DNA of 64,000 bases from Pseudolabrys sp. (lineage in GTDB: Bacteria > Pseudomonadota > Alphaproteobacteria > Rhizobiales > Xanthobacteraceae). Positions 25,279-34,499 of this stretch are shown in pieces. The stretch is from positions 1-64,000 of the forward strand of contig JAUXXH010000035.1 in NCBI GenBank assembly GCA_030684935.1, read 5' to 3'. A model generated the notes under the pieces. The model was given only the letters and a program-made list of their open reading frames with translations. It ran no database searches and was not told the DNA's origin. Position 1 is the first letter of the stretch. The number at the start of each line of letters is the position of its first letter. The position numbers and the translations under genes are program-made.

Positions 25279-26574
25279 CTAGTTGTGCGCCTTCGGCTCG
25301 TCCGCCAGCGGAACCCGCGAGGCCTGCGATTGCAGCGCCCGGATGCGGTCGGCGAGGTTGCCGCCGGCCGGCGCGTCGGCCACCAGATCGACATCGCCGG
25401 TCACGGTCAGCGCCGGCGCCCGGTCGCGGGCGGTTTCGGCCGCCAGGATGGCGTCGATCGGCGAGTTCGGGCCTTCCAGCGCCGAGGCCAGCCGCGCCAC
25501 TTCCGCCGCCACGTCATTGATGCGCTCGCGCAGCATCGCGTTCTCGACGCGCTCTGAGGCCCAGGATTCCTCGGCCTCGCGCTTCAGGCTGGCGAGATCG
25601 GCGGCGACACGGTCGCGTTCGTCGCGGGTGCGGTCGAGTTCGGCCTGCAGGTGCGCGTTCTCGGCGCGGAGTTTGGCGGTGGCCGACGAGGTGCGGCCGT
25701 CGAGTTCGGCGATGGCGGCACGCAGGTCGCTTTCGGTCTTGCGGGTGGCTTCGAGATCGGTGCGGGTGTGGCGCAGTTCGACGTCGCTCTCGGCCAGCAG
25801 GCGCGATTGCTCGCCGAGCCGGTTCTCCAGATCCTGGGCGCGGCGGCCGAGGATTTCCGCCTCGGTGGTCTGCGCCACCAGTTGCTGTTCGAGTTCGCCG
25901 ACGCGGCGGCCGAGGTTCTCGACCTTGCCGCGCTCTTCCGACAGTTCCTGGGTCGCAGCCTTCAATTCGACGCGCTCGGCGTCGCGGCGGTCCTCGACGG
26001 CCTTCAGTTCGTTGCCGGCATTGTCGAGCCGGTCCTTCAGCGCGTCGACCTGGGTCTTGAGCGCGATGATGTCGATCTTCTGCGCCTCGGCGAGATTGGA
26101 GCGCTCGTCGAGTTGACCCATCAGCCTCGCGAGTTCGGATTCCTTGTCGGACAGCGCCCGCTGCGCTTCGTGCATTGAGGTGGTCTTGACGGTGAATTCT
26201 TCTTCGGTGGCGCGCAACTGGTCGCGCAGCGCCTTGTCGCGCGCTTCCAGCGCGAAGATGGTGGCGGTCTTTTCGCCGAGCTCGATCTTGAGCCGGTTGA
26301 TGGCGTCGCCCTTCTTGCCGAGTTCGGCGAGCTGGCCGGTGCTGCGAGTCTTGAGCTGTTCGACGCTCATTTCCAGCCGGCGGGTCGACATCGCGAATTC
26401 GGCGCGGAGCTGATCCTTGTCGGCCTGGATTTCCGCCATCGACAGCGGCGTGGCCGCTTCGAGCCGGCGCATGGTCAGCCGCACCGCGCGGCTGTGAACC
26501 AGAGGCACGATCACAAGCCCGACCAGGGCCGCGACCAGGAAGCCGATCCCGAAAAACATGATCGGTTCAATCAT
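25279..26574 (-). CDS. Membrane-anchored long coiled-coil protein
   Basis: 431 residues. One transmembrane helix at the N-terminus (IMFFGIGFLVAALVGLVIVP, residues about 5-24) is followed by VHSRAVRLTMRRLE and then an almost unbroken coiled coil from about residue 45 to 365, rich in E, R, L and A with heptad spacing (for example LRAENAHLQAELDRTRDERDR, split). The last 60 residues are less regular. Related proteins occur across Bradyrhizobium-like bacteria with no assigned role; a cell-envelope or division scaffold is possible. ATG 25559-region starts are too short to be likely. It has its own promoter space after a 159-bp gap. Confidence 0.75.
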   Translation of the reverse strand: MIEPIMFFGIGFLVAALVGLVIVPLVHSRAVRLTMRRLEAATPLSMAEIQADKDQLRAEFAMSTRRLEMSVEQLKTRSTGQLAELGKKGDAINRLKIELGEKTATIFALEARDKALRDQLRATEEEFTVKTTSMHEAQRALSDKESELARLMGQLDERSNLAEAQKIDIIALKTQVDALKDRLDNAGNELKAVEDRRDAERVELKAATQELSEERGKVENLGRRVGELEQQLVAQTTEAEILGRRAQDLENRLGEQSRLLAESDVELRHTRTDLEATRKTESDLRAAIAELDGRTSSATAKLRAENAHLQAELDRTRDERDRVAADLASLKREAEESWASERVENAMLRERINDVAAEVARLASALEGPNSPIDAILAAETARDRAPALTVTGDVDLVADAPAGGNLADRIRALQSQASRVPLADEPKAHN

Positions 26575-26733
26575 GAAACCACGCCTCCAACTCGAGCCTC
26601 ACCCGTAACCCCGCAAAACCATGACATGCAGGGAAGGGGGCTGCCAGCGAAGCCGCAGATTAACCTAAACTTTGAGGCAAGTCGCGCGGACCGCGTCGGC
26701 CAAAGGCCGATCGCGGTGGCGCTGCGCGCCCGG

Positions 26734-27363
26734 TCAGAACGGGTTCCAGGTCGCAGTCGGCGTGAATTTGAGGTAGCCGATATTGGCGCCGAGGCGCAGG
26801 CCGACGCCGGAGCGGATCGGCACCAGAATGATGTTGCCGTTGGCCAGCGCAGTCATGCCGAGGCCGCCAATGAAATAGGCCGAGCCGTCGACGCCGCCGA
26901 AGCGGGTGTAGATCGCCTCGGTCGCCGGCAGATTATAGACCAGCATCATGGTGCGGGCGCCCTCGCCGCCGGTGTCGAACCCGATGGACGGGCCTTCCCA
27001 GAACACGCGGCGGTCGCCGGCATTCTTGGTGTAAAGCTGGCCGTCGCCATAGCGCAGGCCGACAATGAAGGCGCCGCTGGCTTCCTGGCCGAGGATATAG
27101 CCGTTCGGCTGGCCCCACTGGCTCACCGCCCGTTCGACCAGTTCTGCCAGTCCGCGCGACACCGTGCCGAAAAAGCGATGGCCTTCGCGCACGATCTCGC
27201 CGGGGGCGAACGTCGCGGGTTGGCCTTGCGGCGCCGGCGCTGTCTGCATCGGTTGCTGCTGCATCGGCTGCTGCTGCATGGGCTGGTTCTGCGCCGCGGC
27301 CATGGTGGCGCCGCAGGCGACCAGGCTCAGTGTGACGGCGGCAAGGCGCAAGGTCGCGCGCAT
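26734..27363 (-). CDS. eipA: EipA-like envelope protein (DUF1134)
   Basis: 209 residues from ATG 27363, with GGAG six bases upstream; the frame is open to 27393. A signal peptide (MRATLRLAAVTLSLVACGAT, AAAQ) is followed by a low-complexity PMQQQ tandem repeat (about residues 29-42). The DUF1134 domain is clear: REGHRFFGTVSRGLAELVE, then GQPNGYILGQEASGAFIVGLRYG, and FDTGGEGARTMMLVYNLP. EipA is a periplasmic beta-barrel-like protein needed for envelope integrity in Brucella and Caulobacter relatives. Divergent from the YHS gene, 111 bp apart. Confidence 0.87.
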   Translation of the reverse strand: MRATLRLAAVTLSLVACGATMAAAQNQPMQQQPMQQQPMQTAPAPQGQPATFAPGEIVREGHRFFGTVSRGLAELVERAVSQWGQPNGYILGQEASGAFIVGLRYGDGQLYTKNAGDRRVFWEGPSIGFDTGGEGARTMMLVYNLPATEAIYTRFGGVDGSAYFIGGLGMTALANGNIILVPIRSGVGLRLGANIGYLKFTPTATWNPF

Positions 27364-27474
27364 CGAATGCTCCATTGGCAAAACAAACCCCATTCCCGGT
27401 TTAACTCTATGCTCACGCCGGCGACCGTATTGTGGCCGCGAAAATCACGAATCGCTCAAAGATTACGCACAACT

Positions 27475-27975
27475 ATGACGGCAGCACGGCGGCAACGGAA
27501 GTCGCGGCGGGCGCTTCACGCGCTGGCCGCCCTGGCTTTATGCGGTATTTGCGTCCACGCCGGCCGGCTGGAGGCCGGTACCGACGACCGGCTGGTGGTC
27601 AACCCGGCCACTGGCCTGGCCATCAGCGGCGTCGATCCCGTGGCCTATTTCACCGACCGCAAGCCGCGGTTCGGCCGGCCCGACATGGAATTGAGCCGCG
27701 AGGGTGCGGTCTGGCGGTTTCGCAACGAGGGCAACCGCGCCGCCTTCGCCGACAATCCGGACGTCTACCGGCCGCGGTTCGGCGGTTACGACCCGGTCGC
27801 CATCGCGCGCGGCACATCGGTGCCAGGCCATCCCTTCGTCTGGGCGGTGACCGGCGGGCGGCTTTATCTGTTCTACGACGAGGCGGCGCGCACCGCCTTC
27901 CTGGCCGATCCGGATCGCGTCATCGCCGCGGCTGAGCGGCAATGGCCCGATGTCGCCCGCACCATAGGCCGCTGA
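27475..27975 (+). CDS. Exported YHS-domain protein
   Basis: 166 residues from ATG 27475. The leader is arginine-rich (MTAARRQRKSRRALHALAAL) before a short hydrophobic stretch, so it is probably exported. The YHS-like domain reads LAISGVDPVAYFTDRKPRFG, then VWRFRNEGNRAAFADNPDVYRPRFGGYDPVAIARG. YHS domains often bind metal, but the usual cysteine is lacking here. Similar proteins occur with copper-handling or redox genes; the neighbours here do not help. Function unassigned. Confidence 0.78.
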   Translation: MTAARRQRKSRRALHALAALALCGICVHAGRLEAGTDDRLVVNPATGLAISGVDPVAYFTDRKPRFGRPDMELSREGAVWRFRNEGNRAAFADNPDVYRPRFGGYDPVAIARGTSVPGHPFVWAVTGGRLYLFYDEAARTAFLADPDRVIAAAERQWPDVARTIGR

Positions 27976-28107
27976 CCGACCGCGCGGGCCGCCAGGATTG
28001 TTTGCTCTCAAGGCTTCTTGGCGCTGGCGCAGGTGCGGTGTATCAGGCCTTTGATCCTGGCGGGCGCAGCGATTCGCCGGCCGCAACGCGGAAGCGGAGA
28101 TTGTCTC

Positions 28108-28740
28108 ATGTCCGGAACGCCCATCGAAGCGCTCGATCTCGCCGCGTTGCTGTGCTCGCGCGTCTGCCACGACCTGATCAGCCCGGTCGGCGCCATCGTC
28201 AACGGCCTCGAAGTGCTGGCCGAGGAAAAGGACGAAGCGACGCAGGCCTTTGCGATGGATCTGATCAAGCGCAGCGCCAACACCGCCTCCGCCAAGCTGC
28301 AGTTCTGCCGCATTGCCTTCGGCGCCGCAGGTTCCGCCGGCGCCCAGATTGACACCGGCGACGCCGAGAAGGTGTCGCGCGGCTTTCTCGAAGACGAGAA
28401 GACCAAGATCGCCTGGAACCTGCCGCGCGCCTTCATGGCGAAGAACCGCGTCAAGCTGCTGCTCAACATGCTGCTGATTGCCGGCCAGTCGATCCCGCGC
28501 GGCGGCCAGATGACCATCGATCCGATCGGCACCGGCGATGACATGGGCTTCAAGGTCACGACGACCGGCACCAATGCCAAGGTGCCGCCCAATTCGGCCC
28601 TGCTGTCGGGCGAAGCCGGCGAGGAAGGCCTCGACGCCCACCGCATCCAGCCCTTCTATGCCGGTCTGCTGGCGCAGGCCTGCGGGATGAAGGCCTCGAT
28701 CGCCATGGAGGGCGACGCGGTGGTGATTTCCGCCCAGTAG
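28108..28740 (+). CDS. chpT: Histidine phosphotransferase ChpT
   Basis: A 210-residue protein. LAALLCSRVCHDLISPVGAIVNGLEVLAEE (residues 10-39) is the dimerisation helix with the phosphorylatable His of CHDL. The rest is a degenerate HATPase-like fold without the ATP-binding N/G boxes, for example NLPRAFMAKNRVKLLLNMLLIAGQSIPRGG. ChpT relays phosphate from the kinase CckA to CtrA and CpdR. The kinase gene is not in this window, but ctrA is 7 kb away. Immediately downstream lies the chemotaxis operon. Start ATG 28108 matches the family N-terminus (MSGT..EALDLAALLCSRVCHD). Confidence 0.92.
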   Translation: MSGTPIEALDLAALLCSRVCHDLISPVGAIVNGLEVLAEEKDEATQAFAMDLIKRSANTASAKLQFCRIAFGAAGSAGAQIDTGDAEKVSRGFLEDEKTKIAWNLPRAFMAKNRVKLLLNMLLIAGQSIPRGGQMTIDPIGTGDDMGFKVTTTGTNAKVPPNSALLSGEAGEEGLDAHRIQPFYAGLLAQACGMKASIAMEGDAVVISAQ

Positions 28741-28758
28741 CCGGGCGCGCCGCGGCGG

Positions 28759-28773
28759 TTAACGGTCGCTTAA
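28759..28773. promoter_or_regulatory. Perfect CtrA box before cheA
   Basis: TTAA-CGGTCGC-TTAA, exactly the TTAA-N7-TTAA consensus of CtrA, 92 bases upstream of the cheA start and 18 bases after the chpT stop. Confidence 0.7.
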
Positions 28774-28864
28774 CGCGGATAACCGGGTGGTAAACCGCAA
28801 CTAAAATTAAACCCTTCATCGACACACTGCCGGTGCTCCCGAACGGAGAGCGGTAGACGGGCCC

Positions 28865-31513
28865 ATGCCTGTCGACGAAGGCGTTTCCATGGACGATCTG
28901 CTGCGCGAGTTCGTGACCGAGACCAACGAAAGTCTCGACGTCGTTGACGTCGAACTCGTGCGTTTTGAGCAGGATCCGAACAACGCCAAGATCCTCGATA
29001 ATATTTTCCGGCTGGTTCACACCATCAAAGGGACCTGCGGCTTCCTCGGACTGCCGCGGCTGGAAGCGCTGGCGCACGCCGCCGAAACGCTGATGGGGAA
29101 ATTCCGCGACGGTGCCCCGGCGACCAAAGAGGCCGTCACTGTCGTGCTGGCGACCATCGACCGCATCAAGCACATTCTGGAATCGCTGGAGCGCGACCAG
29201 CGCGAGCCGGACGGCGCCGATCACGATCTGATCGCCGATCTGGAGCACGTGGTCGAACGGCTGGCGTCGCCGCAAGCCGCCGCGGCGGCGCCCTTGCAGA
29301 CGGTCGGTACGCTGGCGCCGCAGGTTCTTGAGCGCCGGCTGCGCCCGGGCGAGGACTCGCTGGACGATCTTGAGCGCGCCTTCCGCAACACGCCGGTCGA
29401 TCCGCGTCCGGCCAGGCCGGTCAAGAACGAGGCGGCCGAAGTGGCCGCCGCCGACGACGAGTCGGTCAAGAACGGCAGCCAGTCGATCCGCGTCACCGTC
29501 GACACCATCGAAAAGCTGATGACGATGGTGTCGGAACTGGTGCTGACTCGCAATCAACTGCTTGAGATATCGCGCCATCACGAGGAATCGGATTTCAAAA
29601 CGCCGCTGCAGCGCCTGTCCAACGTCACCGCCGAGTTGCAGGAAGGCGTGATGAAGACCCGCATGCAGCCGATCGGCAATGCGTGGCAGAAGTTTCCGCG
29701 TATCGTGCGCGATCTCTGCAACGAACTGGGCAAGCAGATCGACCTCGACATGCAGGGTGCCGGCACCGAGCTCGACCGCCAGGTGCTCGATCTGATCAAG
29801 GATCCGCTCACCCATATGGTGCGCAATTCCGCCGACCATGGTCTGGAAACGCCGGCCGAACGCCGCGCCGCCGGCAAGCCCGAGCACGGCCGCATCCGCC
29901 TGTCGGCCTATCATGAGGGCGGCTACATCATCGTGCAGGTCGCCGACGATGGCCGCGGCCTCGATACCGAACGGATCAAGGCGAAGGCGATCGCGCAGGG
30001 TCTGGTCTCGGCGGCCGAGGCCGCCAAGCTGTCTGAAGCGCAGATTCACAAGTTCATCTTCGCGCCCGGCTTCTCCACCGTTGCCAAGGTCACCAATGTG
30101 TCCGGCCGCGGCGTCGGCATGGACGTGGTGCGCACCAATATCGACCAGATCGGCGGCGCCATCGACGTCAAGTCGGTAGCCGGCGTGGGCTTGAGCTTCA
30201 CCATCAAGATCCCGCTGACGCTGGCGATCGTCGCCGCGCTGATCGTCGAGGCCGGCGGCGAACGCTTCGCCATTCCGCAGTTGTCGGTGATTGAACTGGT
30301 GCGCGCGCGCAGCGGCGGTGAGCACCGCATCGAACGCATCAAGGACATGGCGGTGCTGCGCCTGCGCGAGAAGCTGCTGCCGCTGGCGCGGCTGAGCACG
30401 CTGCTGGGTGTCAATGCCGGCGGCGCGGACGACATCGAGGGCGGCTACATCGTCGTCACCCAGGTCGGCAGCCAGATCTTCGGCATTGTCGTCGACGGCG
30501 TTTTCGACACCGAGGAAATCGTCGTTAAGCCGATGTCGAGCAAGCTGCGCCACATCGCCATGTTCTCCGGCAACACCATCCTCGGCGACGGTGCGGTCAT
30601 CATGATCGTCGATCCGAATGGCGTGGCGCAGGCGCTCGGCAGCACCGCCGCCACGCAAATGGCGGCCGAGGAAGCGGCGCTGGCGCGGCCGACCGATTCC
30701 GCCGAACCGGCGACATCGCTGTTGCTGTTCCGCGCCGGCTCCAGCCAGCTCAAGGCCGTGCCGCTGTCGCTGATCACGCGGCTGGAGGAAATCGACGCAC
30801 GCAAGATCGAACTGTCGAACGGCCGGCATATGGTGCAGTACCGCGGTCAATTGATGCCGCTGATCAGCTTGCAAGACGACGGCAAGGTCAAAAGCGAGGG
30901 CGCCCAGCCGCTGCTGGTATTTGCCGATGGCGCCCGGACGATGGCGCTGGTGGTCGATGAAATCGTCGACATCGTCGAAGAGCGGCTGGATATCCAGGTG
31001 GCAGGCAATGGCGGCGGCGTGCTCGGCTCCGCCATCATCAAGGGTCAGGCGACCGAGGTCATCGATGTCGGCCATTTCCTGCCGCTGGCGTTCGAGGACT
31101 GGTTCCGCCGCAAGGAGCAGCCGGGACGGCTCAAGCCGCGCGCCGTGCTGCTGATCGACGACTCGCCGTTCTTCCGCAACATGCTGACACCGGTACTGCA
31201 GGCCGCGGGCTACGCGGTGACCTCGGTCGGCTCGGGGCAGGAGGCGCTGGCGCTGATCAGGGACGGCGGCCAGTTCGACGTCGCCATCACCGATATCGAC
31301 ATGCCGGAAATGGACGGCTTTGAGTTCGCCGAAGCGGTGCGCAACGATGCTTTGATGGCCGGCCTGCCCGTGATCGCGCTGTCGTCGGTGGTGTCAGCCG
31401 AGGCGCTGGAGCGCGGTCGCCAGGTTGGCTTCCACGACTATGTTGCCAAATTCGACCGGCAAGGCCTGATCGCGGCGCTCAAGGAGCAGACCGATCTCGG
31501 TCGTGCCGCATGA
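28865..31513 (+). CDS. cheA: CheA histidine kinase with C-terminal receiver domain
   Basis: 882 residues. HPt domain: IFRLVHTIKGTCGFLG, His52 as phosphosite. Dimerisation and regulator parts run from about 210 (SIRVTVDTIEKLMTMVSELVL). Catalytic domain: NSADHGLETPAERR (N box), QVADDGRGLD (G1), GRGVGMDVVRTN (G2). Two CheW-like parts follow (ALIVEAGGERFAIPQLSV; SLLLFRAGSSQLKAVPLSL). A receiver domain closes the protein: AVLLIDDSPFFRNML, DVAITDIDMPEMDGFEF. The fused receiver makes it a hybrid, allowing internal phosphate sinking. It senses chemoreceptor arrays at the inner membrane; no receptor gene is in view. ATG 28889 is an alternative start. Confidence 0.95.
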   Translation: MPVDEGVSMDDLLREFVTETNESLDVVDVELVRFEQDPNNAKILDNIFRLVHTIKGTCGFLGLPRLEALAHAAETLMGKFRDGAPATKEAVTVVLATIDRIKHILESLERDQREPDGADHDLIADLEHVVERLASPQAAAAAPLQTVGTLAPQVLERRLRPGEDSLDDLERAFRNTPVDPRPARPVKNEAAEVAAADDESVKNGSQSIRVTVDTIEKLMTMVSELVLTRNQLLEISRHHEESDFKTPLQRLSNVTAELQEGVMKTRMQPIGNAWQKFPRIVRDLCNELGKQIDLDMQGAGTELDRQVLDLIKDPLTHMVRNSADHGLETPAERRAAGKPEHGRIRLSAYHEGGYIIVQVADDGRGLDTERIKAKAIAQGLVSAAEAAKLSEAQIHKFIFAPGFSTVAKVTNVSGRGVGMDVVRTNIDQIGGAIDVKSVAGVGLSFTIKIPLTLAIVAALIVEAGGERFAIPQLSVIELVRARSGGEHRIERIKDMAVLRLREKLLPLARLSTLLGVNAGGADDIEGGYIVVTQVGSQIFGIVVDGVFDTEEIVVKPMSSKLRHIAMFSGNTILGDGAVIMIVDPNGVAQALGSTAATQMAAEEAALARPTDSAEPATSLLLFRAGSSQLKAVPLSLITRLEEIDARKIELSNGRHMVQYRGQLMPLISLQDDGKVKSEGAQPLLVFADGARTMALVVDEIVDIVEERLDIQVAGNGGGVLGSAIIKGQATEVIDVGHFLPLAFEDWFRRKEQPGRLKPRAVLLIDDSPFFRNMLTPVLQAAGYAVTSVGSGQEALALIRDGGQFDVAITDIDMPEMDGFEFAEAVRNDALMAGLPVIALSSVVSAEALERGRQVGFHDYVAKFDRQGLIAALKEQTDLGRAA

Positions 31514-31989
31514 GGAACATGTCAATGACCAGTGAGAACACCAGCCGCAACACAAAGGAATACGTCACTGCCGTGATCGGCGGGCAGCTGTTCGGGCTGC
31601 CGATCCTGCGCGTGCAGGACGTGTTTATGCCGGAGCATTCGACGCGGGTGCCGCTGGCGCCGCCGGAAATCGCCGGTGTCCTCAATCTGCGCGGCCGCAT
31701 CGTGACGCTCATCGATATGCGCTACCGGATCGGGTTGCCGCCGCGGGAGGACGCCAGTCCGGCCATGGCGATCGGCGTGGAATCGCGCGGCGAGTCCTTC
31801 GGCCTGCTGATCGACAATGTGGGCGAGGTGCTTGAACTGGACGAAGCCGGCCGCGAACCCAACCCGATCAACCTCGATCCGCGGCTGGCGCGCATGTCGC
31901 TCGGAATTCACCGTCTGGACGGACAATTGCTGATGCTGATCGACGTCGAACGCGTTCTGGACATAGGGACCACGGCAATCGCGGCGTGA
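31510..31989 (+). CDS. cheW: Chemotaxis coupling protein CheW
   Basis: A 159-residue protein overlapping the cheA stop (ATGA), with ATG 31519 as alternative. Single CheW domain: EYVTAVIGGQLFGLPILRVQDVF, PLAPPEIAGVLNLRGRIVTLIDMR and MLIDVERVLDIG. It bridges chemoreceptors and CheA in the array. The N-terminal 15 residues are polar and probably disordered. Confidence 0.93.
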   Translation: MRNMSMTSENTSRNTKEYVTAVIGGQLFGLPILRVQDVFMPEHSTRVPLAPPEIAGVLNLRGRIVTLIDMRYRIGLPPREDASPAMAIGVESRGESFGLLIDNVGEVLELDEAGREPNPINLDPRLARMSLGIHRLDGQLLMLIDVERVLDIGTTAIAA

Positions 31990-32048
31990 CGACACTGAAA
32001 CTTGGAAATGACTTGCAGGCTCAGGCGCGCAAGTAAACTCAGGACGAC

Positions 32049-32420
32049 ATGAAGATGAAAACCTGTTTGATCGTTGACGACTCGAGCGTCATCCGCAAGG
32101 TCGCGCGGCGTATTCTCGAAGGCCTCGAATTCCAGATCGTGGAGGCCGAGGATGGCGAGCAGGCGCTTGAACTGTGTCGCGGCAAGTTGCCCGAAGCGAT
32201 CCTGCTCGACTGGAACATGCCGAAGATGGACGGCTTCGAATTCCTGCGCGCGCTGCGGCGGCTGCCGGGCGGCGACCGGCCCAAAGTGGTGTTCTGCACC
32301 ACCGAGAACGACGTCGCCCATATCGCGCGGGCGCTGCATGCGGGTGCCAACGAATACATCATGAAGCCGTTCGATAAGGAGATCGTCGAGGCGAAGTTTC
32401 AGGAAGTCGGCCTGATCTGA
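32049..32420 (+). CDS. cheY: Single-domain response regulator CheY
   Basis: 123 residues, one receiver domain only. Acid pocket Asp10-Asp11 (CLIVDDSS), phosphosite Asp54 (ILLDWNMPKMDGFEF), Thr in VFCTTEND and Lys106 in YIMKPFDK are all present. When phosphorylated by CheA it should bind the flagellar switch (FliM/FliN). Position between cheW and cheB supports CheY over a generic receiver. A 59-bp gap separates it from cheW. Confidence 0.92.
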   Translation: MKMKTCLIVDDSSVIRKVARRILEGLEFQIVEAEDGEQALELCRGKLPEAILLDWNMPKMDGFEFLRALRRLPGGDRPKVVFCTTENDVAHIARALHAGANEYIMKPFDKEIVEAKFQEVGLI

Positions 32421-32471
32421 TTGCCGGTACGCCGCTCGTTCGTCTCCGATCCGCTAACGTTGACAGGCCCT

Positions 32472-33629
32472 ATGAACCTCGACATCGCCACGCCATCGTC
32501 TGTTTCGACCCGCGGTCGCCGCATCCGCGTCATGGTCGTGGACGATGCGATCGTGGTGCGGGGACTGTTCACGCGGTGGCTGGAAGCCGAGCCGGATCTG
32601 GAACTGGTGGCCTCGCTGCGCAGCGGACGCGAAGCGGTCGCCGAACTCAAGCGCGCCGATCCGGATGTCGTCCTGCTCGATGTCGCCATGCCGGACTTGG
32701 ACGGCATCGCCGCGCTGCCGCTGCTGCTGGCGCAGAAGCCCGACCTGACCGTGATCATGGCGTCGACTCTGACGCGGCGAAACGCCGAGATCAGCCTGAA
32801 GGCGTTGTCGCTTGGCGCCACCGACTACCTGCCGAAACCCACCAGCAAGCACAATGCGGCCGGCTCCGCCGACTTTCGCCGCGAACTGATCGACAAGGTT
32901 CGCCATCTCGGCCAGCGCCGCATTCGCCTGCGCGCGGTGCCGGGAAACGTCTATGAGGCCAAGCCGACGCTGCAGCCGCGATTCAAGGCGACGCCGACAG
33001 ACGCGGAGCGGCAGCATGTGTCGCTGCGCCCGATGCCTCCGGCGCCGCCGCGCGCGCTTGTGATCGGGTCGTCGACCGGCGGCCCACAGGCACTCAGCCT
33101 GATCCTGGCGCAGATCAGCGAAATTATCGACGCGGTACCCGTGCTGATTACCCAGCATATGCCGCCGACGTTCACGTCGATCCTCGCTGAACAGCTGACC
33201 CGGCTGGCGAACCGGCCGGTGCACGAAGCGAAAGATGGCGACGCCGTCGTTGCCGGCGGCGTCTATCTGGCACCGGGTGGCCAACACATGCGCATCACGC
33301 GCCGCGACGGTGTGCCGGTCATCGCGCTCGACGACAGCGCGTTGATCAATTTCTGCCGGCCCGCCGTCGATCCGTTGTTTTCTTCCGCCGCGGCGATCTG
33401 GGGCAACCGGCTGCTGGCCCTTGTACTGACCGGCATGGGTCATGACGGGCTCGCCGGCGCCAAAGCGGTGGTCGCCGCTGGCGGCCATGTGATGGCGCAG
33501 GACGAACCGACCAGCGTGGTCTGGGGCATGCCCGGTCAGGTCGCCATGGCCGGTCTGTGCTCGGCCGTCGTGCCGCTTCCCGAAATCGCGCCAAGGCTGA
33601 TGCGCCTGTTCGCCCGGGAGCGCGTATGA
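32472..33629 (+). CDS. cheB: Protein-glutamate methylesterase/deamidase CheB
   Basis: 385 residues from ATG 32472; the frame is open from a TTG at 32421. Receiver domain: VMVVDDAIVVRGLF, Asp70 in VVLLDVAMPDLDGI. After a basic linker (HLGQRRIRLRAVPG) comes the esterase domain with the Ser in VIGSSTGGPQAL, His in ITQHMPPTFTS and Asp in LTGMGHDGLAG, the Ser-His-Asp triad. It removes methyl groups from chemoreceptors for adaptation. Coupled to cheR by a 4-base overlap. One odd residue: the K of the receiver is present as YLPKPTSK. Confidence 0.94.
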   Translation: MNLDIATPSSVSTRGRRIRVMVVDDAIVVRGLFTRWLEAEPDLELVASLRSGREAVAELKRADPDVVLLDVAMPDLDGIAALPLLLAQKPDLTVIMASTLTRRNAEISLKALSLGATDYLPKPTSKHNAAGSADFRRELIDKVRHLGQRRIRLRAVPGNVYEAKPTLQPRFKATPTDAERQHVSLRPMPPAPPRALVIGSSTGGPQALSLILAQISEIIDAVPVLITQHMPPTFTSILAEQLTRLANRPVHEAKDGDAVVAGGVYLAPGGQHMRITRRDGVPVIALDDSALINFCRPAVDPLFSSAAAIWGNRLLALVLTGMGHDGLAGAKAVVAAGGHVMAQDEPTSVVWGMPGQVAMAGLCSAVVPLPEIAPRLMRLFARERV

Positions 33630-34495
33630 CGCCGCAGGATTTCGACTATCTGCGCAAACTGCTGCGGGAGCGCTCCGGCCTGGTGCTGTCGGCCGAGAAG
33701 CAGTATCTCGCCGAAAGCCGGCTGTTGCCGGTGGCGCGTCGCCACGGCATGAGCACGCTGGAGAGCCTGGTGGGCATGTTGAAGGCGCAGCCTTCATCGC
33801 CGCTGGCATCCGAAGTGGTCGAGGCGATGACCACCAACGAGACCTTCTTCTTTCGCGACAAGGTGCCGTTCGACCATTTCCGCGACACCGTGATGCCGGC
33901 GTTGATCGCCGCGCGCGCGCGCGAGAAACGCATCCGCATCTGGTGCGCGGCTGCATCCACCGGTCAGGAGCCCTATTCGCTGGCGATGACGCTGAAGGCG
34001 ATGGGCACGGCGCTGGCCGGATACCGCGTTGATATCCTCGCCACCGATCTGTCCTCGAATGTGCTGGCGCGCGCCAGAGACGGGATCTACAGCCAGTTCG
34101 AAGTGCAGCGCGGTCTGCCGATCCAGCTGCTGGTGAAACATTTCACCCAGGTCGGCGAGAACTGGCAGATCGCGCCCGAGATCCGCGCCATGGTGCAGTT
34201 TCGCCCGCTCAACCTGCTCAACGATTTCACGCCGCTCGGCACCTTCGACGTGGTGTTCTGTCGGAACGTGCTGATCTATTTCGACCAGCCAACCAAGACC
34301 GACGTCCTCAACCGGCTGGGGCAGCGCATGCCCTCCGATGGCTATCTACTGCTGGGCGCGGCCGAAACCGTGGTCGGCCTGACGGACACGCTCAAACCAG
34401 TATCCGACAGGCGCGGGCTTTATGCCCCGAACGCGGCGAGGCGCACCGCGCCCGCCGAGTTCGGTAACGTCCTGACGTTCGCCGCCAAGGCTTGA
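33626..34495 (+). CDS. cheR: Chemotaxis protein methyltransferase CheR
   Basis: 289 residues beginning at the ATGA overlap with cheB. The N-terminal helical domain (DFDYLRKLLRERSGLVLS; VVEAMTTNETFFFRD) is followed by the SAM-binding domain: IRIWCAAASTGQEPYSLAMTL, VDILATDLSSNVLARAR, and FDVVFCRNVLIYFDQPTK. It methylates chemoreceptor glutamates using SAM. It is the last chemotaxis gene; the next gene lies 4 bp away on the other strand. Confidence 0.95.
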   Translation: MTPQDFDYLRKLLRERSGLVLSAEKQYLAESRLLPVARRHGMSTLESLVGMLKAQPSSPLASEVVEAMTTNETFFFRDKVPFDHFRDTVMPALIAARAREKRIRIWCAAASTGQEPYSLAMTLKAMGTALAGYRVDILATDLSSNVLARARDGIYSQFEVQRGLPIQLLVKHFTQVGENWQIAPEIRAMVQFRPLNLLNDFTPLGTFDVVFCRNVLIYFDQPTKTDVLNRLGQRMPSDGYLLLGAAETVVGLTDTLKPVSDRRGLYAPNAARRTAPAEFGNVLTFAAKA

Positions 34496-34499
34496 CGGT

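Noticed and set aside
28556..31075. 839-codon open frame antisense to cheA
   Set aside because: It mirrors cheA codon structure (third-position GC), has low-complexity H/R/D composition and no domain; a shadow frame.
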